Positions 33,969-41,547 of a DNA stretch of 41,547 nt are shown piece after piece. The stretch is from a bacterium (GTDB lineage: Bacteria > Vulcanimicrobiota > Vulcanimicrobiia > Vulcanimicrobiales > SCRA01). Within the stretch, counting starts at the first letter, position 1, and the number at the start of each line of letters is the position of its first letter. Where the stretch lies: assembly GCA_004298675.1 (NCBI GenBank), contig SCRI01000036.1, forward strand, positions 1 to 41,547, read 5' to 3'. The notes beneath the pieces were generated by a model. The model worked only from the letters and a program-made list of their open reading frames with translations. It did no database searches and was not told where the DNA came from. The position numbers and the translations under genes were made by a program.

Positions 33969-36900
33969 ATGATCGAGACCAAGGTGCTCGTCCCGGCCTT
34001 GGGAGCGGCCTTTGTGCCCCGTCCGCGTCTGGAGACGCTGGGCGATCGTCTGCTGGAAGTCCCGCTGGCGCTCGTGACGGGCGGCGGGGGCTTTGGGAAA
34101 TCGACCGTGCTGTGCTCCTGGGCGGCGCGCGTGCATGCGTGCGCGCGCGTGGCTTGGCTCTCGCTCGAGCAGCAGGATGCCTCGCCCAGCGCCCTGGTGG
34201 AAGGCGTCGCCTGCGCTTTGCGCCGCGCGCTGCCCGAGCTCGGGGAGTCGGTGGAACGGTTGCTCGAGGACGGCGGTGCCGGGCCGGACGCCTTCGTTGC
34301 GCCGCTGGTGAACGAGCTCTACGCGCTCACCGAGGATCGCAGCGAAGAGGTCGTGCTCTTTCTCGACGATGTACAGTTCGTCTCCGGCGACGCGGAGTGT
34401 CTGGCCTTCCTCTCCGGCTTCCTGCGCGCGCTCCCGCCGCGCGTTCACGCGGCGCTGGCGTCACGCCGTGTGTTGACGTTCTCGCCGGTGGCGAAGCTGC
34501 GCGCCGCGGGGCGCCTGCTCGAAGTCGGCGAGGGTGAGCTGCGCTTCCGCGCGGACGAAGCCGCACCGCTCGTCGACGATGCACAGGCGGCCCATGCGCT
34601 GGTGGAGCGTACCGAGGGTTGGGCCATGGCGGTGCAGCTCACGGCGAGTTTGGGGCGCGATCGCGCGGGCAATAAGCCCGGAACCGCACTGCCGTCGCGC
34701 GAGGCGTTGTTCGAGTTCTTGGCGGAGGAGGTCATCGCCAGGCACCCCGCGACGTTACGCGGCGACCTCTACGCGCTGGCCCTTGCGCCGGTGATCGACG
34801 AGGTCACTGCATGCGAGCTGCTGGAGCGTTCCGACGGCGCGGCAACGCTCGAGGCCATCGCCGCCCGGGGGCTCTATCTGACGCGCGTCGACGCGCAGAC
34901 CTGGCGCTTCCATCAGTTGTTCCGGGAGTTTCTGCTGGCGCGCTTCCGGCGCGAGGAGCCCGAGCGCGAGCGCTCGCTGCGCAAACGCTACGCCGCGGCC
35001 TTGCGTCAAGGCGGCCGCAAGCTGGAGGCGTTGGGGCAGCTCATCGACGCCGGCGAATACCTGGAGATCGTCGACCTCGCCCAAGAGGCGCTGATCACGA
35101 TCCGCTTCTCCGATCGTTACCGGCAGATGCTGCACCTGCTGGCACAGGTTCCGGAGGCGGTCAAGCACGAGCGCCCCATGCTCTACCGTCTCTATGCGAT
35201 GGCGCTGCAGCGGAGCGGTGCTGCTTCTGAAGCGGGGAGGCAACTCGAGCGTTGCTACGCCGCGGCCATCGATATCGCGGACTATGCTACGGCCTGCAAA
35301 GCGCAACTCGAGTTGGGCCTGTATGCCGACCAGTTCCGCTTCCAGGGACACGGAGACTTCCGCAGGAGCCTCGCACATTTCAACCTGGCGTTCGAGATTG
35401 CGCAGCGTCCGGAAGTCGCGCAACGCCCGCTCTATCGAAAACTTGCGCACTGGCTGTTGGGCATGTCGCACGCCGCGCGCTTCGAGTATGACGAGGCTCT
35501 CCGCCACCTCGGTGTGGCGGAGGAGTTGGAGCGCGACGTGGAGCGCCACTCGAATTTGATTTTGGTCGATATCGCGCTGGTGCACGGCTGGCGCGGAGAT
35601 TGGCGCCGCGCCTTGGCGTACGCCGAGTTGGCCGAGGAGCTGTTTCGCACGGGCTCCGGTGAGCTCCATCTGGGCCATGCACTGGCCATGCAGGTGCGCG
35701 CCCACCTCTTCTTGCGAGAGGACCTTGCGCGGGTCGCCCAACTCGCGCGCGCGGCGTTCGATGCTTTTAAGACCGCGCAGCAGGACGAAGAGCTGGCGGG
35801 TGCGGCGTGCCTGGCGGGTGCGTGCGCGCTGGCGCAGACGCCCCCCGATATCGAAGCCGCCCTTGCCGCCGCCGATGACGCGGAGCGGCGGCTGGCGGCG
35901 CTGCCCAATCCGTCGGTGCGCTTCGATGCGGTCTTGCTGCGTGCCGAGGCGGCCATCGTCGCCGGCCGTCATGACGATGCCCGCCGCGCGTTGGACGAGG
36001 CGGCGACGGTGGCCGCGGCCAACGGCGACCGCCTCCAGCAGGCCATCGGCGTGCTCACGCGTGGGATCGCCGAGCTTGCGGCAAAGCATGAACGCGAGGC
36101 GCGCTCCCACTTCGACCAGGCGCGCCACGCCTTCCACGGCTTGCGGGATCGCTTCCGCGAGCTGGTTGCGGAGCTAGCGCACACGGCCTGCCGTATCCGT
36201 GACGGAGATGTGGAGCAGGAGGAGATCGGGTCGTTGCTGGCGCGGATCGAAGCCGAGCATCTCGGCTTCGCGGCGGCGACGACGCCCCGTTCGACGGCCG
36301 CCGTGCTCACGTGGTGTCTGGAAAACGGCTATCGGCTCGAGCATGCCGAGCGCGTGCTAGGCCCGTACGTGGCCGGCCATGTGGAGGGCATCGCTCGCGT
36401 TGCCGGCGACGAGCGCATGCAGCCGGCCGCGCGTGCCGCGGCGATCCGCGTGTTGGCACGCGTGGACGCGCTCGAGCAGCGGCCGCTGTTTGCGCGCCTC
36501 ACGCGCGATCGCGACCGGCTGGTGGCGGGGGCCGCGGAGGCGGTGGCCGGCATGCTGCCGGCCGGCGGCGTGCCGGCACTGGCGGTAGCCGTGGCCGGTA
36601 CGCTGCGCGTCAGCCTGGGAGAAGAACGCTTCGACGAGCATGCTGGCCGCTGGACGCGCAAGAAGGCCGTCGAGCTGCTGCGGCTCTTGGCGATCGCAGG
36701 CGGCGCAGTGACGAAGAGCGCGGCGCTGGAGGCGCTCTGGCCCGAAGCCGCCGGCAACGTGGAGACGTCGCTGCGGGTCACGCTGCACGCGCTGCGGCGA
36801 ACGCTGCAGCCCGGCAGCGACGGAGCCGGCGATTACGTGGAATACGACGGCTCGTACGTGCGTCTGCGGCGCGCCGCCAGCGCACCCAGCGACGTGGCGC

Positions 36901-37535
36901 TAGCCGAGCAGGCGCTCAAGCGCGGCCAGTATCTCGCTGCGCGCGGAGAGCTCGATGCCGCGCGGGCGGAACTCGAGCGCGTGGCGGTCCTGCTCAAAGA
37001 CGTGCCGGGCGAGGATGGTGCGCCGGCCTGGATGCGGCCCCACATCCGGCGCTGGCGCGAGTGGCTCGCGGAGGGATTGCGCGCGCGCGGCGCCCTCGAG
37101 CGTCAGGCGGGAGATGTGGACGGCGCGATGTCGGCCCTCACCGCCGCGCTTGCCGTCGATCCACTCGACGAGGAGAGCCTCTGCGCCGCGCTCGATCTGC
37201 TCCTGGAGCGCGGCGACGTCGAACGCGGGCGCAATCTCTTCCTGACGTACAAACAGCGCTTGGCCGAGGAGCTTGCGCTCACGCCGGGGCCCGATGCGCT
37301 GGAGCGTTATTCGAAGATCTTGGCCCGGCGCGCCGGCCCGCTGCGGGAGGCGCTCACGCCACGGGAGCTGGATATCTTGCGCTTGGTGGCGCGTGGCAAG
37401 GCCAATAAAGAGATCGCGGCGGCCTTGGGCATCGGCCTCGGCACGGTGGGCGGCGCGCTGACCAAGATCATGCGCAAGCTCAAGGTCGAGAGCCGGGCCG
37501 CCGCCGTGGCGGTGGCTGGGGGCCTGCTCCAGTAA
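33969..37535 (+). CDS. MalT-like STAND ATPase regulator with SARP-type wHTH and C-terminal LuxR HTH
   Basis: About 1188 residues. N-terminal LVPALGAAFVPRPRLE and Walker A GGGGFGKST (about 38-46), with Walker B-like VVLFLDDVQFV near 125-135 and a LuxR/MalT-type NTPase up to about 330. A TPR-like helical region runs to about 870. Next is a winged-helix/BTAD unit (wHTH about 880-967, WTRKKAVELLRLLA and ALEALWPEAAGNVETSLRVT; BTAD helices about 970-1115). The end (about 1128-1188) is a LuxR HTH, LTPRELDILRLVARGKANKE; the usual TVKxH segment reads TVGGA. Two DNA-binding units in one protein are unusual. It follows purP2 by 37 bases and precedes two lipoprotein genes, the likely targets. TTG 33957 is an alternative start. 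Confidence 0.88.
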   Translation: MIETKVLVPALGAAFVPRPRLETLGDRLLEVPLALVTGGGGFGKSTVLCSWAARVHACARVAWLSLEQQDASPSALVEGVACALRRALPELGESVERLLEDGGAGPDAFVAPLVNELYALTEDRSEEVVLFLDDVQFVSGDAECLAFLSGFLRALPPRVHAALASRRVLTFSPVAKLRAAGRLLEVGEGELRFRADEAAPLVDDAQAAHALVERTEGWAMAVQLTASLGRDRAGNKPGTALPSREALFEFLAEEVIARHPATLRGDLYALALAPVIDEVTACELLERSDGAATLEAIAARGLYLTRVDAQTWRFHQLFREFLLARFRREEPERERSLRKRYAAALRQGGRKLEALGQLIDAGEYLEIVDLAQEALITIRFSDRYRQMLHLLAQVPEAVKHERPMLYRLYAMALQRSGAASEAGRQLERCYAAAIDIADYATACKAQLELGLYADQFRFQGHGDFRRSLAHFNLAFEIAQRPEVAQRPLYRKLAHWLLGMSHAARFEYDEALRHLGVAEELERDVERHSNLILVDIALVHGWRGDWRRALAYAELAEELFRTGSGELHLGHALAMQVRAHLFLREDLARVAQLARAAFDAFKTAQQDEELAGAACLAGACALAQTPPDIEAALAAADDAERRLAALPNPSVRFDAVLLRAEAAIVAGRHDDARRALDEAATVAAANGDRLQQAIGVLTRGIAELAAKHEREARSHFDQARHAFHGLRDRFRELVAELAHTACRIRDGDVEQEEIGSLLARIEAEHLGFAAATTPRSTAAVLTWCLENGYRLEHAERVLGPYVAGHVEGIARVAGDERMQPAARAAAIRVLARVDALEQRPLFARLTRDRDRLVAGAAEAVAGMLPAGGVPALAVAVAGTLRVSLGEERFDEHAGRWTRKKAVELLRLLAIAGGAVTKSAALEALWPEAAGNVETSLRVTLHALRRTLQPGSDGAGDYVEYDGSYVRLRRAASAPSDVALAEQALKRGQYLAARGELDAARAELERVAVLLKDVPGEDGAPAWMRPHIRRWREWLAEGLRARGALERQAGDVDGAMSALTAALAVDPLDEESLCAALDLLLERGDVERGRNLFLTYKQRLAEELALTPGPDALERYSKILARRAGPLREALTPRELDILRLVARGKANKEIAAALGIGLGTVGGALTKIMRKLKVESRAAAVAVAGGLLQ

Positions 37536-37562
37536 CGCTGCGAGAACGGCTGCGCTGTAACG
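37532..37562 (+). promoter_or_regulatory. Tandem GTAACG motif upstream of first lipoprotein gene
   Basis: GTAACG occurs at 37532-37537 (overlapping the regulator's stop codon) and at 37557-37562, 25 bases apart, 43-68 bases before the lipoprotein ATG. The same hexamer pair stands before the second lipoprotein gene. Direct repeats two helical turns apart would suit a SARP/LuxR activator. The motif is short and could recur by chance. Confidence 0.25.
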
Positions 37563-37604
37563 TGAGATGGGCCGATGTTTCCAATGGTAAGGGAGTCGTA
37601 TCGC

Positions 37605-39842
37605 ATGCCGTTTTACCGCCTGGGCGCGCTCGCCGTCTGTAGTCTAGCCGCGTTACTGCTTGCCGCCTGCGGCGGGGGCGGAGGGGGTAGCGCCCCTGGG
37701 GCATCCTCCAGCCCGGCGCCGCAGCCCACGGCCAGCGCCAATGTCTATCAAGTGCGCTACATCATCGATGAGGACGGCTCGATCGGTCTGGAGATACTCC
37801 CCGCGGGTGGCCAGCCCGTAGCGCCTCCAGGCGGCCGGGTGGGGCAGCCGGATGCCGGCGCAATCATCACGTACCCTGACGGGTCGACGCAGACGGCCGA
37901 TGGCGGCGGCGACTTCGTTCCCGCGCAATCGGCCTACGCGCAGGCGAACCTACGCTCTCTGGAAATCAGCTCCGAGGCTCAGCCCTACGTCGTCGTGAGC
38001 GATCCGCAGGGCCAGGCCGCCCCCGCCGCGACCGAGGTGGCGGCGTACAACGGCGCCTCCATCGCGTCGGCTACGTTCGAGAGACGCCCCGCAAGCGCGC
38101 TGCGCCTGGCCGCCTCCGCCGCACCCGTGGTCTCCCTCGGCGGCGTACGGACGCTGCCCGCCGGCATCGCGCTCTTCACGAACGAGATCGCGACGCTGCA
38201 CGTCGAGGGCATCGATATCGACGGCCATCTCGCGTCGCTGCGCAACGCACAAGTGTCATGGAAGGCGGCGCAGGGAACGATCACGCCCGTCGGCGGGACG
38301 CGCGCCGCCGTCTACGCGCCGCCCGCGGCTAGCGGCGCCGTGCCGGCGCTCGACACCGTCACCGCCACGGTCGGTTTTCCGGGCTCGAGCCTGCAGTTCA
38401 CGGCCACCAGCCGCATTCAGATCTTTCCAGCCGGCGCGGGCGTGGTGCTCTCCGGTTCCGCGCCCGCAAATGCGGCGGCCCTCTTCGTACAGGCGGGCGT
38501 TCCGCGCGTCTTTCGCCCGTACTTCTGGCTGGCATCCGCCGGTGCCGCTGGTACCTATCGGCGTGCGGTTCCCGCGAACGTCGCCCTCAGCTCGGTTTTG
38601 GGCCTGCCCCTCTCCGCGAGTGCCGGCTTCGCCTACGTGGTGGCCGGCAACAGCCTCGCCCCTAATCCGGGCCAGCCCTCCCTGTTCACCAGCGGCGCCG
38701 CGGGAACCAGCGCCACCGCGAATCTGACACCGTCCTCGCCGCCGCTGACGTATATCGATACGGCGGGTTTGGCGCGCAACGCCATCCCGCCGCTCATCCC
38801 CTACCTGCGCGACGCCTACGCCGCGATCGCGGGGGCATCGGCACGTCACGTCTACGATGCCGACTCCGGCCTGCAGCCGCTGCTGGCCTCGCCGCCGCCG
38901 GCGGCCTCGCTGCCGTCACCGGCGATCCCGGCTTTGGTGAGCTCCGGCCTCTACTATCACTGGTGCTACCAGTGGCAGTCGAGCGGCGGCAGCGAGACGC
39001 TGGTGCTGGTGGAGAACGCCGGCAACTCCTGCAGCCAGGGTGGTAATGATGCCCTCACCATCACGCCTGCGGCCGCGGCCGGGGCGTACGCGTACGTGCA
39101 TCTCTATCTCGCGGCGGGGGCCTACGCCGTCGCCGGTCCTGGCCTCGACCCCACGGCTGGGGGCGCGGCTCTGCTAGCAGAGGCCGGGTCGTGGACGCAG
39201 ACCGTCACGCAGTCCGCGGGCACGCTCACCTCCGACGCGGCGACGGTGCAGGTGCAGTATTACAACCTTGGCCATCAGACGCTGGGCGTACCGGCCTTCG
39301 ACGAGACGGCAGCCTATCAATACACGCTGGGCAGCGGCACTCCGGCGCTGGCGACGGTGCGGATCACGAACGACACACTCAGCGATCACGGTAGCGGCGC
39401 CGTGCTGCAGACGTCCAGCCGCACCAAGACGCAGGTGAGCCCGCTGCACGGTCAAGGCGGCTGCGTTACCTCCAACGGCCAGCCCGTGAGCGGCGTTGTC
39501 TGTTACACCGTCAGCGGCTCGCTGACGCGCACGTATGGTGTGACGTCGGGAGCGTTCACCAAGAGCTTCGCCATCGCCGAGAAGCTGTACGGCGACGGCT
39601 CCACGAGCTCGACCTACAGCAGCCAGAATGTTGGCGACGCGAGCAGCGTGACGCTACCGTTCGCAACCTACGCCCAGCGCGAAGCCTCGGCGTGTTTGGT
39701 CTGCGCGGCCAACCCCGGCACGATCCTCGACGTCGACGGGTCGACACCGCTCGCGAACTTCACGATCGACCGGGCACGCCTGGTGCAGATGAATCTCCTA
39801 GGCGGCGGACAGCCCGTGGGGGCGTTTGCCTTTAGTCTGTAG
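37605..39842 (+). CDS. Large secreted lipoprotein of unknown function (paralogue A)
   Basis: 745 residues. A signal peptide with lipobox LAAC (Cys22) is followed by a poly-Gly tract and a Ser/Pro-rich spacer, then Ala/Ser/Thr-rich beta-type sequence. It shares with the next protein the stretches YPDGSTQTAD, LPAGIALFTNE and, near residue 400, IPPLIPYLRDAYAAI. Four Cys in the C-terminal half (YYHWCYQWQ, GNSCSQGG and near GGCVTSNG, VVCYTV) may form disulfides. No catalytic family is recognised. ATG 37605 is chosen because it yields a proper signal peptide with AAGGGAG upstream; ATG 37575 would add ten polar residues before it. Lipid anchoring at the cell surface or periplasmic face is inferred. 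Confidence 0.85.
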   Translation: MPFYRLGALAVCSLAALLLAACGGGGGGSAPGASSSPAPQPTASANVYQVRYIIDEDGSIGLEILPAGGQPVAPPGGRVGQPDAGAIITYPDGSTQTADGGGDFVPAQSAYAQANLRSLEISSEAQPYVVVSDPQGQAAPAATEVAAYNGASIASATFERRPASALRLAASAAPVVSLGGVRTLPAGIALFTNEIATLHVEGIDIDGHLASLRNAQVSWKAAQGTITPVGGTRAAVYAPPAASGAVPALDTVTATVGFPGSSLQFTATSRIQIFPAGAGVVLSGSAPANAAALFVQAGVPRVFRPYFWLASAGAAGTYRRAVPANVALSSVLGLPLSASAGFAYVVAGNSLAPNPGQPSLFTSGAAGTSATANLTPSSPPLTYIDTAGLARNAIPPLIPYLRDAYAAIAGASARHVYDADSGLQPLLASPPPAASLPSPAIPALVSSGLYYHWCYQWQSSGGSETLVLVENAGNSCSQGGNDALTITPAAAAGAYAYVHLYLAAGAYAVAGPGLDPTAGGAALLAEAGSWTQTVTQSAGTLTSDAATVQVQYYNLGHQTLGVPAFDETAAYQYTLGSGTPALATVRITNDTLSDHGSGAVLQTSSRTKTQVSPLHGQGGCVTSNGQPVSGVVCYTVSGSLTRTYGVTSGAFTKSFAIAEKLYGDGSTSSTYSSQNVGDASSVTLPFATYAQREASACLVCAANPGTILDVDGSTPLANFTIDRARLVQMNLLGGGQPVGAFAFSL

Positions 39843-39849
39843 ACCCTCT

Positions 39850-39878
39850 GTAACGGCGCGGTGGGCGCGCGTGTAACG
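39850..39878 (+). promoter_or_regulatory. Tandem GTAACG motif upstream of second lipoprotein gene
   Basis: GTAACG at 39850-39855 and 39873-39878, 23 bases apart, about 100 bases before the ATG at 39975. It matches the pair before the first lipoprotein gene. No clear -35/-10 boxes are visible. A shared regulator site is a speculation based on repetition. Confidence 0.25.
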
Positions 39879-39974
39879 CTCGTGGAGCGCCGCCCCCCTA
39901 CCCTGGCTCTAGCGAAGGCGACGGCGCGCATCAGGCGACGGACGCCGCACGTGAGCAAGGGAGAAACGATAACC

Positions 39975-41547
39975 ATGAAGGTCTACAAAACCGCAGGCGG
40001 CCTCTGCGTGCTGCTGGCTGCCGTGGCCCTCGCGGGCTGCGGCGGCGGTGGTGGCGGCGCTAGCCCCGTCGTCGGAGGCAGCGGCGGCGGCCCGGCCAAC
40101 AACGGCGTTCCCAATCCCGGTCCCGCGAACTCGGCGACCACCTATACCGTGTACTCGGGGACGCTGGGCTCACAGGCCGTGGTCGAAGTCGTTCCGCTCG
40201 GCCAGAGCGCGCCCGCGGGGCTGCAGGGTTCCAACGTCGCCCCCGGCGCCATCGTGGTCTACCCCGACGGCAGCACGCAGACGGCGGACACACTCGGCAA
40301 CTTCGACGCGTCGCAGTCGGCGTGGACGATGGCCAATCAGAACGCGCTAGCCGCCAATCCCAATCTCGAGCCCGAGGTGGTGGTGGTGGTACCGAGCAGC
40401 ACCACCCCGCCGGCCCCGGCCGATCTCGCCGTGGTGGCGTATGCGCCGGGCGCTGGGCAAGTGGTGACAGCCGGAGCCGCGGTGCACGTGCTGGGCACGG
40501 CGCGCGCGGCGTCGGCGGGCAGCGCCGCCGACTTCACGGGCGTGACTGTGTTCCCACACGGCATCGCCATGTTCGATAACGAGACGCGTACGTTCCATGC
40601 CATCGGCCAAGACTCCGACGGAGCCTTGGTGAGTTTGGGCGGCGCGAGCGTCCAGTGGAGCGTGGTGACGCCGCCCAACTGTCCGGCCGCGACTGGGAAG
40701 ATTGCGCCGGCGGGCAGCGACAACTCCAGCGCCACCTACACCCCGCCGGCCTCCGGCACGTTCCCCGCGGGCTGCCAGGACGAGGTGGTGGCCACGATCT
40801 CCAGCGGTGGAACAGCCTACCAGAGCTCGGGCAATGCTTTCTACTACGATCCCTCGCAGGGCGTGACGCTCTCCGGCACGCTGAATAATGCCAGCGGCCA
40901 GCCGCAGGGTGGTGCCGTGGTCGATCTCTACGGCGGCGGCCGCGAGTTCTATCATGGGAATCTCTTTGCCTTGACCGGCGCCAACGGTGCCTACACGCGT
41001 CTGGTCCCCGCGAACCGTACGCTCTATCCGGTGGCGGGCAACATCAGCGTGCAGAACAACAAGCCGCAGATCGCATACTTCGGTGTGAATCCGCCTTCGA
41101 TCGTCGTGGGCGCGCCCGGCAGCACCGTCTCCAACGAAACGCTAACGGAGAGCTCGGCCAGCTTCGTCAATCCGTTCAAACCGTTACCGCCGCTGGAGCG
41201 CGGGATCCGCGACGCGTACTACTTAGGGGCGGTGGCGCGCGCGAACTTCCCCTTCGGTGAGCCTGGAGCCAACGGTCAATTCGCGGCCAACAGTTTAGGT
41301 GCGCTTCTGGCTGCGCCGCAGTCCAACGGAACCGGCACGGTGCAGAGCGGGGCTTACACGGGTTGGACGTACGCCTGGGACGGCAACGGTGCCGTCGCGA
41401 CCTTCCTGCAGCCGCAGAGCCAACAAGGCGGCCGCCATCTGCTCCTGGTCACCGTCAACGCGCAGTACAACGGACAGCCGTGTCCGAGCGGCTACACCTG
41501 CTTCGCGTTCACGCGCTACTACAACCCGGCCGGCTTCACGGCGGCCA
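39975..41547 (+). CDS. Secreted lipoprotein (paralogue B), 3' end cut by window
   Basis: 524 codons are visible and the frame is open at the right edge. Signal peptide with lipobox LAGC (Cys22), then poly-Gly and a Gly/Pro/Asn spacer. Shared motifs with the upstream lipoprotein: YPDGSTQTAD near residues 96-105, FPHGIAMFDNETRTFHA, and LPPLERGIRDAYYLGA near 415. A carboxypeptidase-regulatory-like segment (VTLSGTLNNASGQPQGGAVVDLYGG, ANGAYTRLVPA) lies in the middle. AAGGGAGAA stands upstream of the ATG. It probably arose by tandem duplication. Function unknown; an envelope-exposed protein is inferred. Confidence 0.85.
   Translation, partial: MKVYKTAGGLCVLLAAVALAGCGGGGGGASPVVGGSGGGPANNGVPNPGPANSATTYTVYSGTLGSQAVVEVVPLGQSAPAGLQGSNVAPGAIVVYPDGSTQTADTLGNFDASQSAWTMANQNALAANPNLEPEVVVVVPSSTTPPAPADLAVVAYAPGAGQVVTAGAAVHVLGTARAASAGSAADFTGVTVFPHGIAMFDNETRTFHAIGQDSDGALVSLGGASVQWSVVTPPNCPAATGKIAPAGSDNSSATYTPPASGTFPAGCQDEVVATISSGGTAYQSSGNAFYYDPSQGVTLSGTLNNASGQPQGGAVVDLYGGGREFYHGNLFALTGANGAYTRLVPANRTLYPVAGNISVQNNKPQIAYFGVNPPSIVVGAPGSTVSNETLTESSASFVNPFKPLPPLERGIRDAYYLGAVARANFPFGEPGANGQFAANSLGALLAAPQSNGTGTVQSGAYTGWTYAWDGNGAVATFLQPQSQQGGRHLLLVTVNAQYNGQPCPSGYTCFAFTRYYNPAGFTAA

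Noticed and set aside
36311-37408. A 365-codon plus-strand frame within the regulator gene.
   Set aside because: It lies inside the BTAD/LuxR coding region in another frame and is extremely Arg/Ala/Gly-rich, with no domain. It is a codon-bias shadow.

Overview
The window is GC-rich, almost fully coding bacterial chromosome with no gap over 300 bases. I see no rRNA, tRNA, CRISPR array, insertion sequence or phage gene. Genes sit in tight operons with many ATGA or GTGA stop/start overlaps, and GTG starts are common. Gene content is that of a free-living bacterium: DNA repair, the DNA polymerase III delta subunit, diaminopimelate/lysine, riboflavin and purine synthesis, and secreted lipoproteins. 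A deep-branching high-GC lineage of the Eremiobacterota (WPS-2) kind would fit, but that is a guess from gene content; the sequence alone does not settle it.

Layout. 1-2129 (minus): end-truncated surface lipoprotein with two LamG-like domains and the start of a PQQ-type beta-propeller. 2331-5979: sugar-nucleotide module (nucleotidyltransferase, GT4 glycosyltransferase, alpha-helical-barrel protein). 5999-8889: PcrA/UvrD helicase and DapB. 8890-9077: a leader with three predicted hairpins, the last covering the ribosome-binding site of asd. 9078-13984: asd-lysC-dapA, then a WecG/TagA glycosyltransferase and a second nucleotidyltransferase. 13994-17287 (minus): MacA/MacB-type tripartite efflux operon. 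17367-22735: comF, ribD, ribE, a small membrane protein, a YbgC-like thioesterase, a divergent Fur-family regulator, an XRE-HTH/RibBA fusion and ribH. 22732-25499: NRDE protein (minus), mtnA, holA. 25548-33931: purine operon. 33969-41547: a MalT-like regulator with two DNA-binding domains and two paralogous lipoproteins, the second cut by the window end.

The most unusual part is the purine operon. It runs purB, a PAICS-like purC-purE fusion, purL, purQ, a protein that looks like two PurS units in tandem, and two ATP-grasp proteins of the PurP family, which is mainly known from archaea. It thus combines an animal-like fusion, a duplicated PurS and archaeal-type formate-dependent AICAR formylation with bacterial PurL/PurQ/PurB. 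It covers FGAR amidation, AIR carboxylation, SAICAR formation, both PurB steps and FAICAR formation; the earlier steps and IMP cyclohydrolase are not here.

The second highlight is riboflavin control. RibBA carries an N-terminal Cro/CI-type helix-turn-helix, and the divergent promoter region between it and the Fur-family gene has a palindrome set exactly between two TTGACA boxes. This suggests an enzyme that also acts as a repressor, in place of an FMN riboswitch.
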